Positions 7,366 to 16,204 of a DNA stretch of 25,615 bases are shown in pieces; the stretch's first letter is position 1; each line of letters opens with the position of its first letter. The notes below the pieces were generated by a model that was not told the origin of the DNA, made no database searches, and saw only the letters and a list, made by a program, of their open reading frames with translations. The translations under genes were made by a program, and so were the position numbers. This DNA is from Cymbomonas tetramitiformis (taxonomy: Eukaryota; Chlorophyta; Pyramimonadophyceae; Pyramimonadales; Pyramimonadaceae), in contig LGRX02027907.1 of assembly GCA_001247695.2 (NCBI GenBank), positions 1 through 25,615 of the forward strand. The letters are read 5' to 3'.

Positions 7366-9731
7366 AATTTCTATTTAGTGAAAAGCATAAAGGATACACC
7401 TTTGTTGCTCACAATGGTAAAGCTTACGATTTTTTGCTGATTTTTGAAGCATTATTAGTAATGCATAAATTTGATGATAAGAAAAAAATGCCAGAAATTA
7501 TTAGAGTTGGAAATAAAATAATGAAATTGACTTATTTAGGAGTCACACTAATTGACTCGATAAATCATTTTAGTTGTGGTTTAGCCAAGTTACCCAAAAC
7601 TTGGGGGTTGGAAAATGAGGTACACAAAGGGTACTATCCTCATTTATTCAATAAAAAAGAAAATTGGAATTATACCGGGAAAATACCTAATAAACACCAT
7701 TTTTGTCCGGAACAAATGAAATGTGAAGATAAAGAAAAATTCGATATTTGGTATAATGAAAAATGTGATGACAAAAATTTTGTTTGGAACAATAAAAATG
7801 AATTACGAAAGTATTGTTCAAACGATGTTTTGATACTTCGAAAATCATGTTTGGAATATCGTAGTGTTTTATTAGATGCATGTGAAACCGACCCCTTCAA
7901 CTTCATGACAATTGCATCCACAGCCCAACATATTCATCGAAAAGATATTATGCAAAAAAATACTATTGCATATTATAAAATTAAAAAGCAAAGTAAAGTT
8001 TGTGCTGAATGGATCAATTATTTAGAACATTCAAGAGGTATCAAAATAATTAGAGAATATAAAATTCCAAAAACAAACTTTATTGCCGACGGTTATTGCG
8101 AAGAAACCAATGAAATATTCGAATTTAATGGTGACCGGTTTCATGGTAACCCTGCAATTTACAACCCCAACCATAAAGCAAATGTATCAAGAGACTCTAA
8201 TATAACTTTTGGTGATTTATATAGAAAAACTGAGGAGAAAAAAGAAAAATTGGAACATATGGGTTATGTTGTAAAAGATATTTGGCAATGTGATTGGGAA
8301 AGTGATAAAATAAATGAAAAATCAGTAAGTGACTTTATGAAAACTTACAAACCTGATCTTGTAATTAGAGATGCATTTTTTGGAGGTAGAACAAACCCTG
8401 AACAATTATATTGGAAAAAGAAATTTGATCAAACATTGAGATATCTAGATTTTACTAGTTTATACCCTTGGGTTATGAAATATTGTGAGTATCCTATTGG
8501 TTTTGACGAGCACTTTAAAAATGTTTCGGTTAAAGAATATTTATCGAGGTATAAAAATGAAACTGAAAAGTTTTTCGGTGTTATATATTGTAAAGTAAAA
8601 CCTCCCAAAAATTTACAATTTCCGGTGTTACCATGTAGAGACAATGGTAAATTGAAATTTACTTTATATGAACAAATAGGAACTTGGAGTACCATTGAAG
8701 TTGATAAAGCAATTGATATGGGATATGAATTATTGGAAATATATGAAATTAGACATTGGAAAGAGCGTAGCACAAAACTGTTTGCACCATACATTAATAA
8801 ATTTCTAAAAATTAAACAAGAATCAAGTGGTTACCCCGAATGGGTCAAAACTGAACAAGATAAAGACAAATATATACGACAGTATTTCGAGAAAGAAGGT
8901 ATTCTTTTAGACAAATCTCAAATTAAGAAAAACCCCGGAAAACGAGCGGTCGCCAAGATGTACCTAAACAGTTTGTGGGGCAAATTCGTTCAACAATTAA
9001 ACAAAATGAAAACCAAAATTATAAATGAACCTAGCGACTTTTATGCAATGGTGTTCGACAAAGAATATGAAATGAATTACGAATTTGCGGGTATCAAAGG
9101 AAATGAGAAATGTATTATGAATTATCGTTTCAAAGATGAATATTTTGAGGGTCCGGACAAATGTTCAACAAGTGAAATCATAGGGGTATTTACAACCGCG
9201 TATGCCAGATTAAAGTTGTATGATCTGTGCGAAAAGGTGGGCTTTGATAATGTGCTATATACTGATACCGACTCTTGTATTTACATTGAAAAAGAAGGAC
9301 TAAATGATCATATTTACAAAAATGAATTAGGTGACTTTTTGGGCGAATTAACGGACGAGTTAGAAGGTAAGGAATGTATAGAATATGCAGCCACCGGTCC
9401 AAAAAGCTACACACTAAAATTCTCAAATGCTGAGCCTCTTACCAAAAGCAAAGGTTTTTATTTGTCCCACCAAAACAGTAAAATTATTAATCATGAATCA
9501 ATGGTACGTATGGTTAAGAATTTGACTGATAAAATTGACAATGAATATGCTGAGTTGACATATAAGGTAATTAGAAAACGCAAGAGAAATGGTAACCAAG
9601 AAGTATTATGTCCACAAGGGTTAGAAACTAGAGTTGAAACTAAAATATATGCTAAAGGTTGGACTGAAAATTTAAAAGGTAATTTAGAACACAGTACATA
9701 CAGATTAAGACCTGAGGGATATTTATCTTAA
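7323..9731 (+). CDS. polB: Protein-primed DNA polymerase B (copy A), exonuclease and palm part
   Basis: Open from about 7296. It continues the polymerase with ExoII (FVAHNGKAYDF, about 7400-7435) and ExoIII (YCSNDV, about 7818-7835). A restriction-endonuclease-like insert typical of Polinton polymerases follows (IFEFNGDRFHGNP, then IWQCDWE). The polymerase motifs are A (YLDFTSLYP, about 8440-8466), B (KMYLNSLWGKF, about 8956-8990) and C (YTDTDS, about 9257-9275), then TGPKSYTLKF. All catalytic Asp residues are present, so apart from the single frameshift the enzyme looks functional. It would replicate linear DNA from a protein primer. It ends tail-to-tail with the integrase gene, overlapping by 9 bases. 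There is no ATG at the start of this frame (7323 is TTG), so it is not an independent gene. Confidence 0.9.
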   Translation: MVEGFEHYDMQSFLEFLFSEKHKGYTFVAHNGKAYDFLLIFEALLVMHKFDDKKKMPEIIRVGNKIMKLTYLGVTLIDSINHFSCGLAKLPKTWGLENEVHKGYYPHLFNKKENWNYTGKIPNKHHFCPEQMKCEDKEKFDIWYNEKCDDKNFVWNNKNELRKYCSNDVLILRKSCLEYRSVLLDACETDPFNFMTIASTAQHIHRKDIMQKNTIAYYKIKKQSKVCAEWINYLEHSRGIKIIREYKIPKTNFIADGYCEETNEIFEFNGDRFHGNPAIYNPNHKANVSRDSNITFGDLYRKTEEKKEKLEHMGYVVKDIWQCDWESDKINEKSVSDFMKTYKPDLVIRDAFFGGRTNPEQLYWKKKFDQTLRYLDFTSLYPWVMKYCEYPIGFDEHFKNVSVKEYLSRYKNETEKFFGVIYCKVKPPKNLQFPVLPCRDNGKLKFTLYEQIGTWSTIEVDKAIDMGYELLEIYEIRHWKERSTKLFAPYINKFLKIKQESSGYPEWVKTEQDKDKYIRQYFEKEGILLDKSQIKKNPGKRAVAKMYLNSLWGKFVQQLNKMKTKIINEPSDFYAMVFDKEYEMNYEFAGIKGNEKCIMNYRFKDEYFEGPDKCSTSEIIGVFTTAYARLKLYDLCEKVGFDNVLYTDTDSCIYIEKEGLNDHIYKNELGDFLGELTDELEGKECIEYAATGPKSYTLKFSNAEPLTKSKGFYLSHQNSKIINHESMVRMVKNLTDKIDNEYAELTYKVIRKRKRNGNQEVLCPQGLETRVETKIYAKGWTENLKGNLEHSTYRLRPEGYLS

Positions 9732-10881
9732 ATCAATTTCTAAATCATCACTATCATTATTATTTATATTTTGACTACGAGTTCTTTTAGATAATCTATT
9801 TGAAGCTGAAATTCCTTCCTTTTTAGTTTTTCTTTCTTTTTTATTTTGTTTTGTTACTAATTCTTTCACGGTGGGTTCATCTTTATTTTTACTTTGATTT
9901 GAAACATTACCTTTCACTTCGAGCAATTCTCTTGGTTTATATTTTCTTGCTAAAGTTTCGTTGTTGTCTTCTATTACATAAGACAAGCCTTCCATTTTTT
10001 TAACTTTATAAATTTTAGTTGACCATCGTTGAGTTTCTTTATCAAAAGTTTTAGTTTTAATTTTAATTCTAACTTTGTCTCCAGGTTTAATATCAATTTT
10101 AGAAAGTAGTTTTGTTAATATATTTCTTTTTAATAAAATATTTCTTAATACTCTATCTTCATTCATATCATTTGGTGCAGACTTATCTATATTTCCTACA
10201 TTTTTTGTTTCATTATAATTTTTGACAATAGTATCTAATTTACTAATCCAATTGACGGTATCTTTACTTTTAAAATAAAGTTCTAAGTTATATTTTAATG
10301 TTCTATTAAATCTCTCAATCATACCCATTGTACTATGGTCTTCGGGTTCGTTCAAATAATGTTCAATATTGTTATCTTCCAAAAGTTTTTTATAGCTTTA
10401 TTTATAAATTCACTACCGTTGTCCGTTGTTAATACATTCATTTTGGAATCCTTTATTAATTTTCTCATTGCGGGAATGACACCTTCCGCAGATTCTACAT
10501 TTTTATTATTTTTATCTTTTATAGTTTTTGATTTTAACCCATAAGCATATCCTTTTCTCGTATTTATATTAATTCCCGTTAATATCACAGCAAAACCACT
10601 ATTTTGTTTTTCAATTTTGGGATAAAAGCCAAATCTGCACGAATATAAGTTTTGTTTGGATCTTTACCATAAATTGGAAATAATTCTTTTTTATTTATTT
10701 TCTTTTTTTGAGAAAAAGTTTCATTAACTTCAGTCTTTTCGACCGCCTCTTTTACTTGTTTCTGTGTAACTTTATAACCTTTTGCTTTTAATTTTGATGT
10801 GAATGAACTTATATTTGATAAGCCTATTTCCGGGTCTAAATAGAAATCTTGTATTTGTTTCTCGGTTATTAATTTACTCAT
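9723..10881 (-). pseudogene. Retroviral-type integrase (Polinton INT), two frameshifts
   Basis: Three overlapping frames encode one rve-type integrase, which inserts element DNA into host chromosomes. Segment 1 (10881-10585, ATG start) holds a helical N-terminal region and the first catalytic Asp in YIRADLAFIPK. Segment 2 (10588-10352) continues the fold (INTRKGYAYGLKSK) and has the second Asp in LTTDNGSEF. Segment 3 (10382-9723) has the catalytic Glu in STMGMIERFNRTL. A beta-rich C-terminal DNA-binding part (KPGDKVRIKIKTKTF, then KYKPRELLEV) and a basic tail follow. The shifts fall near 10600 (short T run) and 10385-10392 (run of six T). All D, D and E residues survive, so small indels or assembly errors are the only visible damage. 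The gene lies between polB and the SSB-like gene, with 11 bases to the latter. Confidence 0.85.
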
Positions 10882-10892
10882 TTACTTCTTTA

Positions 10893-11510
10893 TTATATAT
10901 CATCAGTGAATAAAAATATTTTTTCATTTGTAATATTATTTCTATCTAAAAGCATTTGATCAATTTTATATGAAATACCATACATTTTATTCATTATATA
11001 AAATCCAGGAATTCTAATAATAGATTGTATTTTTGTATTCATTGTGTTCTCTTTTGTAATTTCTATTTCTTCTCCAGATGTTTTATTATATAAATTTGAG
11101 TCCCCATTGTCTAATTGACATTTAAATAAATTTGAATAATTTTGATTTTGATTTACTTTGATCGAGCTATTAAAAAGTTCTTTCAAGTTTGAAAGTTTGA
11201 AAGTATCTTTGGAAAAATATTTTATTTGATTTTCATAAATATGATTGACAATTTTATCCTCTATAGCTAATATAATATTTTCCATATCTTCAACTAAATT
11301 AAACGAAATATTATACCGGTCACTACCTTCAAAGTTGTTAACTCCAAATGGACAATGCATTTTTGGTGTTTCTAAGTATAACGGCTTTTGATCATATTGA
11401 ATACTTATAAACTTATATGGTTTAGATTTACTTTTTATTTTTGTAAAATCAACATTTTCAATACTCAATTTTTCAATATCAAAATTATCATATTTAACTA
11501 CCGAAATCAT
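10893..11510 (-). CDS. Putative ssDNA-binding / DUF5871-like viral protein
   Basis: 205 residues, intact. Features that recall a protein family of PLVs, virophages and giant viruses proposed to bind single-stranded DNA are the PLYLETPKMHCPFGVNNFEG segment (about 43-62) and alternating NLVEDMENIILAIEDKIVNHI. A late SIIRIPGFYIMNKMYGISYKIDQMLL segment (about 163-188) completes the pattern. The match is by remembered motif layout only. It sits directly upstream of the integrase on the same strand and shares a divergent promoter region with the gene at 11599. A role in replication would suit the pPolB neighbour. If not this family, it is a hypothetical element protein. Confidence 0.5.
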   Translation of the reverse strand: MISVVKYDNFDIEKLSIENVDFTKIKSKSKPYKFISIQYDQKPLYLETPKMHCPFGVNNFEGSDRYNISFNLVEDMENIILAIEDKIVNHIYENQIKYFSKDTFKLSNLKELFNSSIKVNQNQNYSNLFKCQLDNGDSNLYNKTSGEEIEITKENTMNTKIQSIIRIPGFYIMNKMYGISYKIDQMLLDRNNITNEKIFLFTDDI

Positions 11511-11598
11511 TTTATTAAATTAAGTTATAATATTTATTTTTTAAGTTAGTTTATGTTTTTAACTTTAAGACACCGACTCCCAACGGTATATACTCACA
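11511..11598. promoter_or_regulatory. Divergent promoter region
   Basis: The 88 bases between two head-to-head start codons are AT-rich and contain GGTATATACTC about 10-20 bases before the rightward ATG. They must hold signals for both genes; no operator is recognised. Confidence 0.4.
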
Positions 11599-12072
11599 AT
11601 GGCTTCAACTTCTAATCTTCATGGAATTCAAAACATGGTCGATGATGTGAAAACCAAGCTAACAAACGAAGAATATTTGAAATTTTGCGATCTTTTGAAA
11701 AATCAATTTGAGAACGAAGAAAAGGCGACTAAATTGATATGTGAAATTCGGTTTATAAAACCTTGCATAACTCAACTTACGACTAGTGAAAGCATTGAAG
11801 AGAACGATGGATGTATATTCATTTTGCGAAATGCCATTAAAACCCAAATAATAAAAATAGACAAAAAATTACATGATAAAGTGCATGAGCATATAGTTGC
11901 CGATGGTTTATATCCGTGGTCAATAAATTGTGCGTCACTAAGTGCTTGCTGCTTTGAAGGAATTATTAAAACAAAAGAGACATACGAGTTTACATTCGGT
12001 GATGAAATTTGTAAAGGAAATCTGGGCAATTTAATAATAATAAGTATGAAAATTATAGGAGTTGCAAAGTAA
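11599..12072 (+). CDS. Hypothetical protein, 157 aa
   Basis: ATG at 11599 in the context CACAATGGCT, close to a eukaryotic consensus. The first 50 residues look helical (MVDDVKTKLTNEEYLKFCDLL). The rest is mixed with several Cys (C52, C57 region; SLSACCFEGI) and beta-like stretches ending in NLIIISMKIIGVAK. There is no signal peptide or transmembrane segment. It is transcribed away from the SSB-like/integrase pair. No family is recognised and no paralogue is found in set B. Confidence 0.6.
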   Translation: MASTSNLHGIQNMVDDVKTKLTNEEYLKFCDLLKNQFENEEKATKLICEIRFIKPCITQLTTSESIEENDGCIFILRNAIKTQIIKIDKKLHDKVHEHIVADGLYPWSINCASLSACCFEGIIKTKETYEFTFGDEICKGNLGNLIIISMKIIGVAK

Positions 12073-12189
12073 AATCAAATTAATGACATTTTTTTAATTA
12101 TTTTATTTATGATTTTTTAAATTTATTATTTTTATATTTATTTCACCAATTTACGATAAATATTATATTATTTATTATATTATATTATT

Positions 12190-12387
12190 ATGGTAAGAGC
12201 AAATCAAGCACAACCACAACGAAGACGGAATAATAGAATTTATTGTGGATACAAGGATCCTCCACCTTTAGGTCGTCCGTTCGGGAATAAAGTACAATGT
12301 AAGGCTATTGGTCAATTAAGACGTTTTGGGAGGATTTTAAGAGCACCTCATCCAGCCGATAGACAACAAAATAGGCGAAATAGATAA
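12190..12387 (+). CDS. Small Arg-rich protein, 65 aa
   Basis: ATG at 12190 follows TATTATATTATATTATT. The sequence is very basic (QRRRNN, RRFGRI, QQNRRNR). The centre, YCGYKDPPPLGRPFGNKVQC followed by K-x(3)-GQ, recalls short proteins in large DNA viruses with a CG...G...C...G pattern; that likeness is weak. The charge suggests nucleic-acid binding or a virion-packaged DNA-condensing peptide. Imperfect direct repeats (12113-12147 and 12467-12503) flank the gene. Confidence 0.5.
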   Translation: MVRANQAQPQRRRNNRIYCGYKDPPPLGRPFGNKVQCKAIGQLRRFGRILRAPHPADRQQNRRNR

Positions 12388-12676
12388 TTTAAAAAACTAT
12401 AGGAATTAAAAGTTAAAAATCAAATATATTATTACTAGTTTTATTTTATTGTTGCAATTATAATAATTTTTTTATAATTTATCATATTTATATTTATTCC
12501 ACCGGAAACTCTCACCGAACCGGATAAATTCACCGGAAGCTCACCGGAAAATTGACACGTCATCCTAGGGTTTGGAGGATAGTAGAATGTTGTAGGGTTT
12601 GGGGATTGGATTTTACCCCAACCCTAGGGCGCAGCCCTAGGGTTTTTGTGGTGGGGGAAAATTCTGTCCGTAAACG
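12388..12676. other. Non-coding repeat region between core sets A and B
   Basis: It contains four (A)CCGGA-type copies (CACCGGAA at 12500, 12531 and 12542; ACCGGAT near 12518), several TAGGGTTT strings (12567, 12592, 12638) and the hairpin at 12620-12644. No open reading frame is credible. It abuts the truncated end of the second polymerase, so it may be a transposon remnant or the junction of two elements. Confidence 0.55.
12620..12644. repeat. Perfect 11-bp hairpin
   Basis: AACCCTAGGGC, loop GCA, then GCCCTAGGGTT. Each arm is itself rich in CCCTAGGG, which is self-complementary. The hairpin lies 33 bases from the truncation point of the second polymerase. Confidence 0.9.
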
Positions 12677-14900
12677 CTACATCATACTACTTTTTACATA
12701 TTCCAAATAAATGTCACCTATAGATGATTGTTGTTTTCCTTTGATGACACTATTTAAAATAGCTATGGAATTTTCAGGCATATGCAAATACCTATGAATT
12801 GTTTGTGTCAATGATGCAATCGTTAAATAGGCTGTGGGGTCAATTTCTTCATTTGTAATTTCTAAAATTTTCTTTCTATATTCCATCCATCCTAATCGTA
12901 AAATTCTTACATCACTTTGACAATAATCTAATATTTCTTTTTCCATCACAAAATGATATTTCTTGTTTTTCATTTGCGAATACCAATCCAAAAATTTCGC
13001 TCGTGCATCACCTTTCATTTGATTGTATCCATAGTACATTTTGTCCGGTATTAAACCCTCATATTTTTTATTTTCAGGGGTATTAAACTTGTGAGGAAAA
13101 TAACCTTTCTTCTCACCTTTTAAATCGAATATTTTTGAGAATTTACTTAATGGATTTGTTAAATGTAGGTAGCTGTCCATTAATGTCACGTTTTGATATT
13201 TTAGATACATTATTTTACCACCATTTTGCACCGTTTCAGGAATTTCATCCATTGTTGTCATTATGTATTCGATGATAAGAACATAATCATACTTACTTCC
13301 ATTATGGGCTATGAAAGTGAATCCTTTATGTTTATTAGCAAATAAAAATTTGCAAGCATCTTCGATATTGTTGTGAACAAATGATTGTCCGTTTGAATAT
13401 TGTGTAACACTCAGATTAACTTCATGCTTTGTTTCATTATATGCTTCAAAATCGAAAAATCCTATTTTATCTTCATCAATAATATCTTTTGGTTTTTTGG
13501 GGGTAATGTAACATTGATGTTCTCTCATGTCACAATATAATTTACAATTTGAACAAAATTCATGTCCACAAATATGTTTTTGTTCTTTTCTTATGTCGTA
13601 AACCTTTTTACACTCACCTTTGCACCTATGGAAATGTTGACAAGCTGTCCCTTTTTTTATGTAAATCATAACATTTTTGATTTGGAAATTTTATATTACA
13701 ATCTTCACAATGGATAGCTTTTTCCCACTCAATAAATGGTTTAGCCCCTTTTTTTTAGAAAAATCACACAATTTACTTTTACATTTAAAACACCTTGGTC
13801 GGTCGGCTATTCCATAAAATGCTTCGATTTTTGTTATTGGTTCGTAATGTCCAATACTTGAATTTAGATGATAATAAACAAAATTCCATTCCGGTCTGTC
13901 GGGCAAACCTTCTTTAGTTGGCGGATACATTATTGTACAACCCAAATCAGTCATTCCGTGAATTGTAATATTTTTGTTGAATTTTTCTTCAAAGACATGA
14001 ATGTCATCAAAACCTATACCGTTTTCAGCATTAAATTCTAATTCTTTCATTAAAATTATTGCTTCCCTTGTTAAACGATTTTTTATATTTTTGCAAATTT
14101 TATTGTAGACATTGTATGTTATTTCTTCATTGTCTTTTTTATCTTTGTAATTCATAATTATGCAAGATTTAGCAAAACATTGATCATCCTTGACGGTAAT
14201 GCAACTCTTCTTTTGTTTCAATTCCTCCACAGATTTTGGCACCGACAATGGTTGGCCCTTTCCATTAATTTTTTTGAAATTTAATAAAGAAATTGTGATG
14301 AAATTCACAGCCCCTCTATCATCTCCGGACTGAATCATTCCTTCTAATTTTTTTGTAAAATTCGATTTCATTTTTTGCACTTAAAAATTCCGAAGAACCA
14401 TCTTGAAAGTTTACACCAAACTGAAAATGTTTTACATCTTCCGAAGCTTGGTCAATTTTTTTATTAATCAAATTCATCCAATAATTCAAAGGTTTACTAA
14501 GAAATCTATTAAACTTGATTTTCATAGATACTCCGGAATTTCCACCTTTATCGACAAAATCTTTTGTAACGTCTTTATCCGTAAATTGTTTTTCATATTC
14601 TTGTCTAGAAAGCAACTCATTAAGGACTATTAAGTCCTCATTTTCTTTTTCAAATTTCTTTATTTCTGATTGTAATTTTTGTTGTTTATTTTCTTTGGTA
14701 AATTCTTTGTCTATTTTCTTTTTTTCAAATTGATTAATTTTACTCCATTGTTCCTTTGTTAATTGTCTTGAACTTGATGCTTTCAAATTTCCGGCCCTAT
14801 GGTTTTTGACTTTCTTGAGATTGGTTTTCGTTGCTTTGGTCAATGGAGCTTTGCCTTTATCATCTTTTTTGTCTTTATCATTAGACTTTTTCGGTGGCAT
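12677..14900 (-). pseudogene. polB: Protein-primed DNA polymerase B, copy B, truncated and frameshifted
   Basis: The parts read as the N-terminal half of a pPolB. 14900-14319 is a Lys-rich N terminus. 14380-13691 has KKSCITVKDDQCF and CFKCKSKLC. 13669-12677 has Cys knuckles (CKGECKK, CGHEFCSNCKLYC), ExoI (GFFDFEAYNE), ExoII (FIAHNGSKYDYVL) and ExoIII (YCQSDVRI). The copy stops at ...YVKSSMM, so the endonuclease-like insert and all palm motifs A, B and C are missing. Frameshifts lie at a T7 run (14348-14354), a T9 run (about 13749-13757) and a T7 run near 13651; the middle segment is open in another frame with CEDC and CYDLH matching copy A. It cannot polymerise DNA. The exonuclease residues remain, so a stand-alone nuclease is conceivable but unlikely given the breaks. 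Confidence 0.85.
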
Positions 14901-14946
14901 TATTATTATACAATATATTTCTTATTACTAAATTGTAACGTATTCT

Positions 14947-15280
14947 TTAGGTGGTTTTTGTTACATTCAACCTTTCCAAAAATTTGTTTTGAATTTCCAT
15001 ATATTTTTCAAAGTCTTCAGGATTTTTCTTTGATTTTATTGGAGAATATTTCAACAATTTTTACTTTATCTATACCATGCTTTTCCATCGTTGAAACACC
15101 GACATTTTTATTTAACAAAATTCGGTCTAAGGTTAGATTCTTTTGTAACAATGGTTTGTTGGCTTCATAATATTTCCCTTTGTCTCTTCTATTCATATCT
15201 AAAGGCTTTTTATAATACACCTTACCATTCTTAGAAGTAACCTTCATATACTTAGGAGAATGTGAATTAATTTCACTCAT
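14947..15280 (-). pseudogene. Small 'YYKK' basic protein, copy B, frameshifted
   Basis: Paralogue of the gene at 5396-5671. From the Met at 15280 it reads MSEINSHSPKYMKV, then VTSKNGKVYYKK (copy A: VISKFGNTYYKK). It continues through a basic helical part to FSNKIKEKS and a premature TGA near 15017. In another frame the coding character continues (KNPEDFEKYMEIQNKF) to a TAA at 14947-14949, about where copy A ends with its EL/LL-rich tail. One indel near 15025-15045 explains the break. The gene lies between the polymerase remnant and the small membrane protein gene, the same neighbours as in set A. Confidence 0.6.
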
Positions 15281-15305
15281 TGTTATAATATAGAACTTAT
15301 AATCT

Positions 15306-15494
15306 TTAAGCAGATTCAAACACATTTTTATCAATACTTAATTCTTTTGAATTCATGATATCTCTTTCGCACTTTATACAAAGACAATCTAATTGTTTAC
15401 ATCGAGACCGTCTCATATTATACCCTATAGCATGAATCAAAGCAACGATAATTGTCCCAAATTGAAAGACATCACACGTATTTATTTCAAACAT
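15306..15494 (-). CDS. Small membrane protein with CxxC tail, copy B
   Basis: 62 residues, ATG at 15492-15494. There is a hydrophobic stretch at about 10-24 (VFQFGTIIVALIHAIGY). A basic stop-transfer region (NMRRSRC) follows, then a CLCIKC motif and a polar tail. It has the same layout as the 57-residue protein at 5163-5336 (RYSRC then CINC), including Cys near residue 7. Conservation in two diverged sets supports a functional small membrane protein, perhaps in the virion or assembly, but no family is known to me. Confidence 0.6.
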   Translation of the reverse strand: MFEINTCDVFQFGTIIVALIHAIGYNMRRSRCKQLDCLCIKCERDIMNSKELSIDKNVFESA

Positions 15495-15520
15495 TATACA
15501 TTAAACTGATTTTATTTTCC

Positions 15521-15634
15521 AGTTAGAGTTAAAGTAAGAGTAAGAGTTAGAGTTAGAGTTAGAATTAGAGTTAGAGTTAGAGTAAGAGTAAGAGTTAGAG
15601 TAAAAGTTAAAGTTAGAGTTAAAGTTAGAATTTA
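15521..15634. repeat. (GTTAGA)n telomere-like hexamer array
   Basis: About 19 hexamers, mainly GTTAGA with variants GTAAGA, GTTAAA and GTAAAA. It is the longest of six arrays in 15.5-21.7 kb, all plus-oriented except the one at 20102. It resembles degenerate TTAGGG telomere sequence. Confidence 0.9.
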
Positions 15635-15705
15635 AATCAAAGTCATTAAAAATTAATAGAAATGATAAGTAATGATTAGAAAATTATTTTCTTGTGTATT
15701 CTAAT

Positions 15706-16191
15706 ATGGGTTTTAAGAAAGGTGAAAAAATTGCTGATGAGGCTACTTTAGAACGATTAAAAGTTGCTCGATTAAAAGCTATGGAAACAAGAAGAAAGAA
15801 TTCTGAAGCCAAAAAGGATATCAAACTTGCTAAAGAATTAGAAAACAAAAAAGTGTTGGAGGCTGCTCAAAATAAAATAAAATCATCGATAAAAGAACCT
15901 GAAATTCCTGAAAAATTTGAAAAAAAATCAGAACCCGAAATCATCGACAAAAAATATGCTAAAAAATCAAAAAAGAAACCTGTGATTGTTGTAGAATCTG
16001 ATAGTGAAACTTCGGGTAGTTCAAGTGACGATGAACATCAACCTCAAGTAATTATCAAAAAATCAAAAAAGAAAGACAAAGTTTCAAAAACGGAAGGAAA
16101 GCCAAACGCAGCACCTCCGACTCATCATGACGTTTTGAATTCAGACCCTCATTTTCATAAAACATTCAAATCATTGTTTCCAGAATTTTGA
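15706..16191 (+). CDS. Lys-rich 'SLFPE' protein, copy B
   Basis: 161 residues from the ATG at 15706; both copies share TATTCTAATA just before MG(F/Y)xKGEKI, which fixes the start. The order is a charged helical N terminus (KGEKIADEATLERLKVARLKA), basic region, acidic Ser patch (SDSETSGSSSDDE), basic patch (KKSKKKDKVSKTEGK) and conserved end (FHKTFKSLFPEF). The frame is intact, unlike copy A. It is low-complexity and likely disordered, with a short C-terminal peptide that may dock to a partner. A virion-core or nucleic-acid condensing role is inference. It is convergent with the SET gene, whose true stop lies 13 bases beyond. Confidence 0.7.
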   Translation: MGFKKGEKIADEATLERLKVARLKAMETRRKNSEAKKDIKLAKELENKKVLEAAQNKIKSSIKEPEIPEKFEKKSEPEIIDKKYAKKSKKKPVIVVESDSETSGSSSDDEHQPQVIIKKSKKKDKVSKTEGKPNAAPPTHHDVLNSDPHFHKTFKSLFPEF

Positions 16192-16204
16192 AAGAATATT
16201 TGTA

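Noticed and set aside
12677..13669. Independent stand-alone exonuclease gene
   Set aside because: It aligns as the middle part of a pPolB with upstream parts in other frames; the start is a poor one inside the Cys-knuckle region.
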